A stretch of DNA of 64,000 bases, taken from NCBI RefSeq assembly GCF_004843725.1, contig NZ_CP039451.1:3974001-4038000 (forward strand). Reading direction: 5' to 3'. Position numbers and translations under genes: made by a program. Source of the stretch: Psychroserpens sp. NJDZ02 (GTDB lineage Bacteria; Bacteroidota; Bacteroidia; Flavobacteriales; Flavobacteriaceae). Every line of letters begins with the position of its first letter. The stretch's first letter is position 1. Positions 25,653 to 33,294 of the stretch are shown here, piece by piece. The notes beneath the pieces are model-generated. The model ran no database searches and was not told where the DNA came from. It saw nothing but the letters and a program-made list of their open reading frames with translations.

Positions 25653-28211
25653 ATGGATGATAATTTTTCACCAAGAGTAAAAGACGTCATTGCCTATAGT
25701 AAGGAAGAAGCATTACGCTTAGGACATGACTTTATAGGCACGGAACACTTAATGCTTGGTTTATTAAGAGACGGGAACGGAAAAGCAATTAATATTTTAA
25801 ATGCGTTGGACATTGATTTAAATCATTTAAGGCGAAAGGTTGAAATACTAAGTCCTGCCAATCCTAATACCACAATTACTTCTAACGAAAAGAAAAATTT
25901 GCACTTAACACGTCAAGCGGAACGTGCGCTAAAAACAACTTTTCTAGAAGCTAAACTGTTTCAGAGTACATCAATTAATACCGCACACCTATTATTATGT
26001 ATACTTAGAAACGAAAATGACCCTACAACAAAGCTTTTAAATAAGCTTAAAGTAGATTATGATAACGTTAAAGAACAATTTAAGTCTATGATAACAAACG
26101 ACGATAACTTCGAAGATATAACTGGAGCACCAAAAGCTGAGTCATTTCAAGATGACCCATCTTCTGACGACTCTAGTTCTAAAGACATATTTAATACGCC
26201 TGGAGGCGCCAAAGGAAACAAAAAATCTAAAACACCAGTTTTAGATAATTTTGGACGCGATTTGACAGCTATGGCTGAAGAAGGAAAACTAGATCCAGTG
26301 GTAGGACGAGAAAAAGAAATTGAGCGTGTGTCTCAAATTTTATCTCGTCGTAAAAAGAACAATCCATTACTAATTGGAGAACCTGGTGTTGGTAAATCTG
26401 CAATCGCTGAAGGACTAGCCAACAGAATTGTAAGCAAAAAAGTATCGCGCATATTATTTAATAAACGCGTGGTAACTTTAGATTTAGCAAGTTTAGTGGC
26501 CGGTACAAAATACAGAGGACAGTTTGAGGAACGCATGAAAGCCGTTATGAATGAGCTTGAAAAGAATGACGATGTGATTCTTTTTATAGATGAAATCCAT
26601 ACTATTGTTGGTGCTGGAGGAGCAACAGGAAGTTTAGACGCGTCTAATATGTTTAAACCTGCCTTAGCACGAGGAGAAATCCAATGTATTGGAGCAACTA
26701 CACTAGATGAATATAGACAATACATAGAAAAGGATGGCGCTTTAGAAAGACGTTTCCAGAAGGTTATTGTAGAACCAACAAGTGTAGATGAAACTATTGA
26801 AATCCTTAATAATATTAAAGGAAAATACGAAGAGCACCATAATGTTGTGTATACAGATGAAGCGATTGAAGCTTGTGTAAAATTAACTAATCGTTATATG
26901 ACAGAACGTTTTCTTCCGGACAAAGCTATTGATGCTTTAGATGAAGCTGGTTCTAGAGTACATATTACTAATATTAGTGTCCCAAAACAAATCATAGAGT
27001 TAGAGAAAAAGCTAGAAGACGTTAGAGAAACTAAAAATTCTGTAGTTAAAAAGCAAAAATATGAAGAGGCTGCACGTTTACGTGATGATGAAAAGCGTTT
27101 AGAAAAAGAATTAGATATCGCCCAAGAAAAATGGGAAGAAGACACCAAACAACATAAAGAAATTGTTAGTGAGGATAACGTTGCTGATGTCGTTAGTATG
27201 ATGACGGGAATACCTGTAAATCGTATTGCTCAAAAAGAAAGCAATAAATTAGCAGAATTACCTAATCTTATAAAAGGAAAAGTAATTGGTCAAGATGAAG
27301 CTGTTGCTAAAGTAGTAAAAGCTATTCAACGTAACCGTGCTGGACTTAAAGATCCTAATAAACCAATTGGGTCATTTATCTTTTTAGGTCAAACAGGTGT
27401 CGGTAAAACACAGCTAGCCAAAGTGTTATCAAATCAATTATTTGATAGCGAAGAAGCGATGATCAGAATTGACATGAGTGAATACATGGAGAAATTTGCT
27501 ATTTCAAGATTAGTAGGTGCACCTCCAGGATACGTAGGCTACGAAGAAGGAGGACAATTAACAGAAAAAGTCCGTCGTAAACCTTACGCTGTAATTCTTT
27601 TAGATGAAATTGAAAAAGCGCATCCTGATGTATTTAACATGCTACTTCAAGTATTAGATGATGGTTATTTAACGGATAGTTTAGGTCGTAAAATCGATTT
27701 TAGAAATACTATTATTATAATGACTTCCAATATTGGGGCTAGAAAATTAAAAGATTTTGGTACTGGAATTGGATTCGGAACAGCCTCTCAAAAATCTCAA
27801 GAAGATGCCAATGCTAAAAGCATTATTGAAAACGCGCTTAAAAAGTCATTTGCTCCAGAATTTCTAAATAGAATTGATGATGTCGTTGTATTTAATGCAC
27901 TTGAAAAAGAAGACATTAACAAAATTATTGATATCGAGTTAGACAAACTTTTAAAGCGTATTGATGGTTTAGGTTACAAACTTAAACTAACAGAAGCTGC
28001 TAAAGATTTTATTGCAGAGAAAGGATTTGATAAACAATACGGAGCACGTCCTTTAAAACGTGCTATTCAAAAGTATGTTGAAGACGCTTTAGCTGAAGAA
28101 ATTATCACAGCAAAATTACAAGAAGGTGATAAAATAGTCATGGATTTAGATACAAAAACTGATGAAATAACTATTGAAATAGAAAAAGCAGAAAAACCTG
28201 CTGAATCTTAA
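25653..28211 (+). CDS. clpC: ClpC-type AAA+ unfoldase
   Basis: About 852 residues from the ATG at 25653 (MDDNFSPRVKDVIAYS); the frame is open further upstream from a TTG, but the ClpC N-domain begins here. Two N-domain repeats span residues 1-150. AAA+ D1 has Walker A GEPGVGKS at 242-249, a UVR-like coiled middle region lies around 445-480, and AAA+ D2 has Walker A GQTGVGKT from 579. A GIGFG loop near residue 710 fits docking to ClpP. It unfolds substrates for the ClpP protease in the cytosol and takes part in protein quality control. It is monocistronic, with a terminator directly downstream. Confidence 0.95.
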   Translation: MDDNFSPRVKDVIAYSKEEALRLGHDFIGTEHLMLGLLRDGNGKAINILNALDIDLNHLRRKVEILSPANPNTTITSNEKKNLHLTRQAERALKTTFLEAKLFQSTSINTAHLLLCILRNENDPTTKLLNKLKVDYDNVKEQFKSMITNDDNFEDITGAPKAESFQDDPSSDDSSSKDIFNTPGGAKGNKKSKTPVLDNFGRDLTAMAEEGKLDPVVGREKEIERVSQILSRRKKNNPLLIGEPGVGKSAIAEGLANRIVSKKVSRILFNKRVVTLDLASLVAGTKYRGQFEERMKAVMNELEKNDDVILFIDEIHTIVGAGGATGSLDASNMFKPALARGEIQCIGATTLDEYRQYIEKDGALERRFQKVIVEPTSVDETIEILNNIKGKYEEHHNVVYTDEAIEACVKLTNRYMTERFLPDKAIDALDEAGSRVHITNISVPKQIIELEKKLEDVRETKNSVVKKQKYEEAARLRDDEKRLEKELDIAQEKWEEDTKQHKEIVSEDNVADVVSMMTGIPVNRIAQKESNKLAELPNLIKGKVIGQDEAVAKVVKAIQRNRAGLKDPNKPIGSFIFLGQTGVGKTQLAKVLSNQLFDSEEAMIRIDMSEYMEKFAISRLVGAPPGYVGYEEGGQLTEKVRRKPYAVILLDEIEKAHPDVFNMLLQVLDDGYLTDSLGRKIDFRNTIIIMTSNIGARKLKDFGTGIGFGTASQKSQEDANAKSIIENALKKSFAPEFLNRIDDVVVFNALEKEDINKIIDIELDKLLKRIDGLGYKLKLTEAAKDFIAEKGFDKQYGARPLKRAIQKYVEDALAEEIITAKLQEGDKIVMDLDTKTDEITIEIEKAEKPAES

Positions 28212-28235
28212 AATTAGAGATATATTTGCAAATCC

Positions 28236-28267
28236 AAAAAAGCTTCACTAACTTAAGTGAAGCTTTT
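28236..28267 (+). terminator. Terminator of clpC
   Basis: Stem AGCTTCACT / AGTGAAGCT, extended by flanking A/T pairs, then a T-run, 25 bases after the clpC stop. The next gene starts 15 bases beyond it. Confidence 0.85.
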
Positions 28268-28281
28268 TTAATTTGTCAAAA

Positions 28282-28665
28282 ATGTATACAAAAACTAAAC
28301 TATCCTTTTGCACCCTTTTGATTTCTGGCAATATACTTATTGCAGAAATAGACGAAGGTGTAACTCTTAACAAAGCACTATCAGATGCTATAATATATTT
28401 TGCTTCTCTGGCTTTTAAAGGTATGCCATTTGTTTATATTACTAACCGAATACACTCCTATTCTGTAGACACAATCGTATACAAGGATGTTTCTCAAGTA
28501 AAAACTTTACAAGGCTTTGCTGTGGTATCTCAAACGCAATCTGGAAGAAATGCAGAAATTGAACGCTTATTTTTAAACAAACCTTTTGAAATTTTCACAG
28601 ATATAGAAGAAGCCAAAACTTGGGCTTTAAAACTTATCAAAGAAAATTCTAATCATAAGCTATAA
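28282..28665 (+). CDS. Conserved SpoIIAA-like (STAS/SEC14-type) hypothetical protein
   Basis: About 127 residues from ATG 28282; an in-frame TTG lies nine bases upstream. The alternating beta/alpha pattern (LLISGNILIAEIDEGVTLNKALSD, FVYITNRIHSY, FEIFTDIEEAKTWALKLI) matches the SpoIIAA-like fold of small flavobacterial proteins. The final helix with the TDIEEAKxWA pattern is typical. No catalytic residues are visible; the role is unknown. It lies just after the clpC terminator, so it needs its own promoter or read-through. Confidence 0.6.
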   Translation: MYTKTKLSFCTLLISGNILIAEIDEGVTLNKALSDAIIYFASLAFKGMPFVYITNRIHSYSVDTIVYKDVSQVKTLQGFAVVSQTQSGRNAEIERLFLNKPFEIFTDIEEAKTWALKLIKENSNHKL

Positions 28666-28746
28666 TAAGACTTACACCTCATTGTCATACAAAATAACAA
28701 TAAAGCACTAACATCTCTTTTCATAATTATCCTCAAAAAAATAGAT

Positions 28747-30255
28747 TTAAAACAACTCATCACTATCAATACCCAGTGTATTAATAAAATCTATTGAGGC
28801 TTGAATACTATTATGTAAAATCTCGTCCTCATTAATAAAAGGAACAACCTCGCGATAAGTAGACAAAAATTGCTCTACAAAATCACTAGATTTTAAAGGC
28901 GCTCTAAATGCTAATGCTTGAGAAGCGTTAAACAATTCGATAGCCAATATGCGCTCCACATTATTAATCAAAGTATAAGCTTGCGTTGCCGCATTAGCCC
29001 CCATACTAACATGATCTTCCTGACCATTACTAGAGACTATAGAATCAACCGACGCAGGAGTTGCTAATTGTTTATTAGCACTAACAATACTTGCTGCGGT
29101 GTATTGCGGAATCATAAAACCAGAATTTAAGCCAGGATTATCAACTAGAAAAGCTGGCAACCCCCTAAGTCCTGATACTAATTGAAACACACGTCTTTCT
29201 GATATATTACCTAATTCCGCCATAGCGATTTTCAAATAATCTAAAGCTAATGCCAAGGGTTGACCATGAAAATTTCCACCAGAAATAATCTCATCATCCT
29301 TAGCAAAAATATTAGGATTATCGGTAACCGAATTAATTTCTGTAGTAAACGTTTTCTCAACAAAAGCTAAAGTATCCTTAGTAGCCCCATGCACTTGAGG
29401 TATACACCTAAAACTGTATGGATCTTGTACATGTTGCTTTTCTTGAGTAATTATTTCGCTACCTTCTAAAAAATCACGAACGCGCTCTGCTGTTTTTAAT
29501 TGCCCATTATGTGGTCTAACTAAATGTATTAGTTCATTAAAAGGTTCGATTCGACCATCAAAAGCATCTATAGATACACTTCCAATTAAATCAGCTAAAT
29601 AAGATAATTTATAAGATTTTAACAATAAAGATGTCCCATAGGCACTCATAAATTGTGTTCCATTTAATAAAGCCAATCCTTCCTTAGATAATAATGTAAT
29701 TGGCTGCCAATCAAAATGCTTCAAAACCACATCCGACTCCACAACTTGACCTTTAAAATTCACTTTCCCTTTACCTATTAACGGCAGTGACATATGTGCT
29801 AAAGGCGCCAAATCTCCAGAAGCCCCCAAAGAACCTTGCGTATATACTAAAGGTAAAACGTCATTATTATAAAAATCAATTAAACGTGTAACGGTCTGTA
29901 ATTGCACGCCTGAGTGTCCATAACTTAATGCTTGTATTTTTAATAACAACATTAATTTAACAATCGATTCTGGCACTAAATCCCCAGTCCCACAAGCATG
30001 AGACATCATAAGATTTTCTTGAAGTTTTGTTAAGTTTTCAGTACTAATCTTAACATTATATAAAGATCCAAAACCCGTATTTATGCCATAAATAGGTCTA
30101 GATACAGAAGTCATTTTCTTATCTAAATACGCCCTACAGTCTTCTATTTTTGTTATAGATTGCTCCGATAACTTTAGTGTTTTCTGTTCTAAAATTATCG
30201 ATTGTATAGTAGCCAAATCTAATGGCGTTGAAGATATAATGTGGGTTGTATTCAT
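28747..30255 (-). CDS. hutH: Histidine ammonia-lyase
   Basis: A 502-residue enzyme with the MIO cofactor triad A145-S146-G147 in GSLGASGDLAPL, which cyclises itself, and the active-site Y57 region (PIYGINTGFG). It removes ammonia from L-histidine to give trans-urocanate, the first step of histidine degradation in the cytosol. The other hut genes are not next to it, and a divergent TlpA-like gene follows. Length and motifs are normal. The family also holds tyrosine and phenylalanine ammonia-lyases, but the sequence around the MIO site favours HutH. Confidence 0.92.
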   Translation of the reverse strand: MNTTHIISSTPLDLATIQSIILEQKTLKLSEQSITKIEDCRAYLDKKMTSVSRPIYGINTGFGSLYNVKISTENLTKLQENLMMSHACGTGDLVPESIVKLMLLLKIQALSYGHSGVQLQTVTRLIDFYNNDVLPLVYTQGSLGASGDLAPLAHMSLPLIGKGKVNFKGQVVESDVVLKHFDWQPITLLSKEGLALLNGTQFMSAYGTSLLLKSYKLSYLADLIGSVSIDAFDGRIEPFNELIHLVRPHNGQLKTAERVRDFLEGSEIITQEKQHVQDPYSFRCIPQVHGATKDTLAFVEKTFTTEINSVTDNPNIFAKDDEIISGGNFHGQPLALALDYLKIAMAELGNISERRVFQLVSGLRGLPAFLVDNPGLNSGFMIPQYTAASIVSANKQLATPASVDSIVSSNGQEDHVSMGANAATQAYTLINNVERILAIELFNASQALAFRAPLKSSDFVEQFLSTYREVVPFINEDEILHNSIQASIDFINTLGIDSDELF

Positions 30256-30353
30256 TGTCTTATTTTAACTATTCAAAAGTCATCAATACTATAATAATAT
30301 GCAAGGAATTGTTAATAATTAAAAAAAAACTTTATATCCCTAATAATTCTATA

Positions 30354-30361
30354 TATTTTTG
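30354..30361 (+). promoter_or_regulatory. Candidate -7 box for the TlpA-like gene
   Basis: TATTTTTG is a perfect TAnnTTTG match 22 bases before the ATG at 30383. No clear TTG lies at the -33 distance, so the call is moderate. Confidence 0.5.
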
Positions 30362-30382
30362 AATGAAATTAAAACCATAATA

Positions 30383-31441
30383 ATGAAAAAACTATTAGTT
30401 TGTTTAGCAGCATTATCCATTGTTGCTTGTAAAAAAGAAGAAGTTAAGCCAAAAGATTACGCTACGTTTTCTGGTAAGATAGAAAACAAAAACAGTGATT
30501 CTTTATTTGTTTACCAAGGTAGAGACTTTAAAAAGACTATTAAAGTTAATGTAGATGGAACATTTAGTGATACTTTAAAAGTTAAATCTGGTGTTTATGG
30601 AATATATGATGGTAAAGAGCAGACTACTATTTTTTTAGCAAATGACATGGATTTAAAAATGACTTTAGATACTAAAGCGTTTAAAGAATCGATTGTGGTC
30701 AATGGAAAAGGTGCAGAAAAAACAAATTTTTTAATTGAAAAATTAAAATTTGAAAATGATTTAGTTGATACAGAAGCTTTAAAAAATTTAGACCAAGCTG
30801 GTTTAGATGTCAAAATGAAAAGTTTAGAAACTGAATTGCTTGCGTTTTATGATAAAAATGCAGCGATAGACTCTACGCTTATTGCGGATTCTAAAAAACA
30901 AGTTCCCCAAATGCTTTCGGGATTAAAGGGTTACATTTTAGGTGGTATTAAATTAAAACAAGAATTACCTGCAGGAACAGTATCTCCTACTTTTGACAAC
31001 TACGAGAACTACAAAGGTGGCACAGTATCTTTATCGGACTTAAAAGGTAAATATGTATATGTGGATGTTTGGGCAACTTGGTGTGGTCCATGTATTGGAG
31101 AAATCCCTTCATTGCAAGCATTAGAAAAAGATTACGAAGGTAAAAATATTGCTTTTGTTAGTATATCTACAGATAATGGTAGAGGTTACAGAGCAAAAAG
31201 CAAAGAAGAATCTTTTAATTTAGCTAAAGAAGGTTGGAAAAAAATGATTGCTGAAAAGCAAATGAGTGGTATCCAATTATTTTCTGATAAAGCTTTTCAA
31301 TCCGATTTTGTAACAGGTTACAAAATTAACTCTATTCCTAGATTTATCTTAATAGATCCAAATGGAAATATTGTTAATGCTGATGCCCCTAGACCATCTT
31401 ACTCAAAAATTAAAGACTACTTTAGTTCTTTTGGAATCTAA
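30383..31441 (+). CDS. TlpA-like thioredoxin-fold lipoprotein with DUF4369 domain
   Basis: About 352 residues from ATG 30383, giving a lipobox (ALSIVACKK); the earlier in-frame TTG would bury the leader. The N-terminal half resembles DUF4369 (YATFSGKIENKNSDSLFVYQ). The C-terminal half is a TlpA/ResA thioredoxin fold with redox motif WCGPC (C234, C237) and the cis-proline loop INSIPRFILID. Such lipoproteins reduce or shuffle disulfides of exported proteins or haem-binding motifs in the periplasm. It is monocistronic, with a strong shared terminator. Confidence 0.88.
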   Translation: MKKLLVCLAALSIVACKKEEVKPKDYATFSGKIENKNSDSLFVYQGRDFKKTIKVNVDGTFSDTLKVKSGVYGIYDGKEQTTIFLANDMDLKMTLDTKAFKESIVVNGKGAEKTNFLIEKLKFENDLVDTEALKNLDQAGLDVKMKSLETELLAFYDKNAAIDSTLIADSKKQVPQMLSGLKGYILGGIKLKQELPAGTVSPTFDNYENYKGGTVSLSDLKGKYVYVDVWATWCGPCIGEIPSLQALEKDYEGKNIAFVSISTDNGRGYRAKSKEESFNLAKEGWKKMIAEKQMSGIQLFSDKAFQSDFVTGYKINSIPRFILIDPNGNIVNADAPRPSYSKIKDYFSSFGI

Positions 31442-31462
31442 AAAACTTCAAATTAAAGCATA

Positions 31463-31495
31463 AAAAAAAGCGAACTATTAAGTTCGCTTTTTTTT
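31463..31495. terminator. Bidirectional terminator between tlpA-like and nnr genes
   Basis: Stem AAAGCGAACT / AGTTCGCTTT with a 4-base loop, flanked by an A-run and a T-run, between two convergent genes. Confidence 0.9.
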
Positions 31496-31509
31496 ATGCT
31501 TTATACTAT

Positions 31510-33069
31510 TTAACTTTTAGGCGCCTCAGTATCTCCATTTTCTGCTTGTGGTTGCTCAGGTTGTTTAAACAAATCTAAATACGCTAAAGGTATACCTTCA
31601 ATAACATGACTGGCAATAAAGCTTTGATATCCTAAATCCTCAATCAGTAAGTCGGCAGATTTACCATGTAAATACACTCCAAATAATGTCGCCGATAAAG
31701 TCTCATAACCCTGTGCTATTAAACCAGTAATCATACCTGTTAACACATCTCCAGTTCCTGCTGTTGCTAAACCAGGATTCCCTGTAGAATTAACATATAA
31801 TTTATCTTCAAAAACCGTAATTGTATTCGCTCCTTTTATAACAACGATACACTTATATTTTTTTGAAAATGCTTTCGTTTTTTTAAGTTTATCAAAATCG
31901 TCTTTCCACTCCCCTACTAAACCTTCTAGCTCTTTTGGATGCGGTGTTAACACCGTATTTTCTGGTAATAATTTTAATAACGCTTTCTTTTTAGAAAGTA
32001 TATTGATTCCATCAGCATCAATTACTAAAGGCGCTGTGTTTGTTTTCAAAAACGCTTCAAAAGCACTACTTGTTTTTACGTCCGTTCCTACGCCTACTCC
32101 AAATGCAATAACATCTGGTTTAATACCAAATTTAATATCGGTAATTTTTTCTTCATCAGTATCCGTAATAACCATTGCTTCCGGAAAACCTGATTGTAAA
32201 GGGATATAACCACATTTAGGCGTAAAAGCGGTCACTTTTCCTGCTCCAATAGATAATGCACCATGACTAGCCAAAGTAACAGCACCTATCTTTCCATAGC
32301 TTCCTCCGATGACTAAAGCATGACCAAAATCTCCTTTATTACTATATTTTTCTCTTGGTTTATATAACGGTAATACTTCATTTTTACCAATCAATTCGGC
32401 TTCAGTTGGTGTTACATGTAAATATTCAGGATCTATACCTATATCTAAAACTTCCCATTGCACTGTATATTTTGCCGTCTCTGGTAAAAAGAACACTAAT
32501 TTAGGGGTTTGAAAACTCAATGTATATCCTGCATTGACCACACACTCCGCATCCTCTGGAGCAGCACTAGTACTCAATCCAGAAGGTAAATCTATCGATA
32601 ATACAAACGCCTTAGTGTCTCTAAAGTGACAAAATAAGTTCTTGACCCAACCTTCAATAGCTCTATTTAGACCAATACCTAAAATAGCATCTACTATGAT
32701 ATCTTTTTCCTCCATTACTGGAAAATCGCTAGCCTCACTTAATAAAACAGGCCAATCTTTAGTCGTATTTTTTATACGATCATAGTTCAATAAAAAGTCT
32801 TTTGATCGTGTTGTACTATAATTTACAATATAAGTCTTAACATTATAACCATGTGTTACCAAATGTCTGGCAACTACCAAACCATCTCCTCCGTTATTAC
32901 CAATACCACAAAATACATGGATTGGAACTTGTGCACCTTGCATACGCATATGCAACCAATTAAAGATTTGTATACCTGCACGCTCCATTAAATCCGTAGA
33001 TGTAATACCTTGTTTTTTAGCAGTTAATGCATCACCTTCATAAATTTGTTCTTTCGAAAATATTTTCAT
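31510..33069 (-). CDS. nnr: Bifunctional NAD(P)H-hydrate epimerase/dehydratase
   Basis: About 519 residues from the ATG at 33067-33069 (MKIFSKEQIYEGDAL); the frame is open 48 codons further upstream, but that extension overlaps the thr leader region and has no homology. The N-terminal YjeF domain carries GNNGGDGLVVARHL. The C-terminal ADP/ATP-dependent dehydratase domain carries GTGDVLTGMI near its end. It repairs damaged NADHX/NADPHX in the cytosol. The fusion of both activities is the usual bacterial form. The short C-terminal tail (QPEQPQAENGDTEAPKS) is not part of either domain. Confidence 0.92.
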   Translation of the reverse strand: MKIFSKEQIYEGDALTAKKQGITSTDLMERAGIQIFNWLHMRMQGAQVPIHVFCGIGNNGGDGLVVARHLVTHGYNVKTYIVNYSTTRSKDFLLNYDRIKNTTKDWPVLLSEASDFPVMEEKDIIVDAILGIGLNRAIEGWVKNLFCHFRDTKAFVLSIDLPSGLSTSAAPEDAECVVNAGYTLSFQTPKLVFFLPETAKYTVQWEVLDIGIDPEYLHVTPTEAELIGKNEVLPLYKPREKYSNKGDFGHALVIGGSYGKIGAVTLASHGALSIGAGKVTAFTPKCGYIPLQSGFPEAMVITDTDEEKITDIKFGIKPDVIAFGVGVGTDVKTSSAFEAFLKTNTAPLVIDADGINILSKKKALLKLLPENTVLTPHPKELEGLVGEWKDDFDKLKKTKAFSKKYKCIVVIKGANTITVFEDKLYVNSTGNPGLATAGTGDVLTGMITGLIAQGYETLSATLFGVYLHGKSADLLIEDLGYQSFIASHVIEGIPLAYLDLFKQPEQPQAENGDTEAPKS

Positions 33070-33125
33070 TTTAATAATATATTGGCTATTAATTATCAAT
33101 CTCGCAAAAATTGATGTATCGTTTT

Positions 33126-33153
33126 TTTGATAACAGTAAATGTAATACATTTG
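33126..33153 (+). promoter_or_regulatory. Consensus promoter of the thr operon
   Basis: TTTG at 33126-33129, a 16-base spacer, then TACATTTG at 33146-33153, a perfect Bacteroidota -7 box. The expected transcription start near 33160 would give a leader RNA of about 135 bases before thrA, long enough to hold the leader ORF listed next. Confidence 0.7.
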
Positions 33154-33172
33154 ATAGGTATAGATGCATAAA

Positions 33173-33229
33173 ATGAAAAAAAGACATACTATTTTTAGCC
33201 TAATTATGACCATTACCCTTTTGGGTTAA
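33173..33229 (+). CDS. Putative threonine-operon leader peptide
   Basis: An 18-codon ORF (MKKRHTIFSLIMTITLLG, stop TAA) lying 14 bases after the predicted transcription start and 65 bases before thrA. Six of the 18 residues are Thr or Ile, with T-I-T next to each other, like the E. coli thrL leader, which is rich in Thr and Ile codons. Its position and composition fit ribosome-mediated attenuation. It is too short to be judged by coding statistics, so conservation in related genomes would be the test. Confidence 0.45.
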   Translation: MKKRHTIFSLIMTITLLG

Positions 33230-33230
33230 C

Positions 33231-33269
33231 AACTATATATTCCTTCCGTTTAGGTAGTTTTTCAACTAC
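33231..33269 (+). promoter_or_regulatory. Candidate alternative hairpins of a thr attenuator
   Basis: GTAGTT (33254-33259) can pair with AACTAC (33264-33269), or its TAGTT part can pair with AACTA at 33231-33235 just past the leader stop codon. The two are mutually exclusive, as in an attenuator. The stems are short and no strong U-tract follows, so a terminator function is doubtful; it may act on translation instead. Confidence 0.3.
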
Positions 33270-33294
33270 AATTTCTATCATAAAATAAATTAAA

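Noticed and set aside
33070..33213. 48-codon N-terminal extension of Nnr
   Set aside because: The extension is not like any YjeF protein, and it would run through the thr leader and its promoter; the conserved start is MKIFSKEQ.
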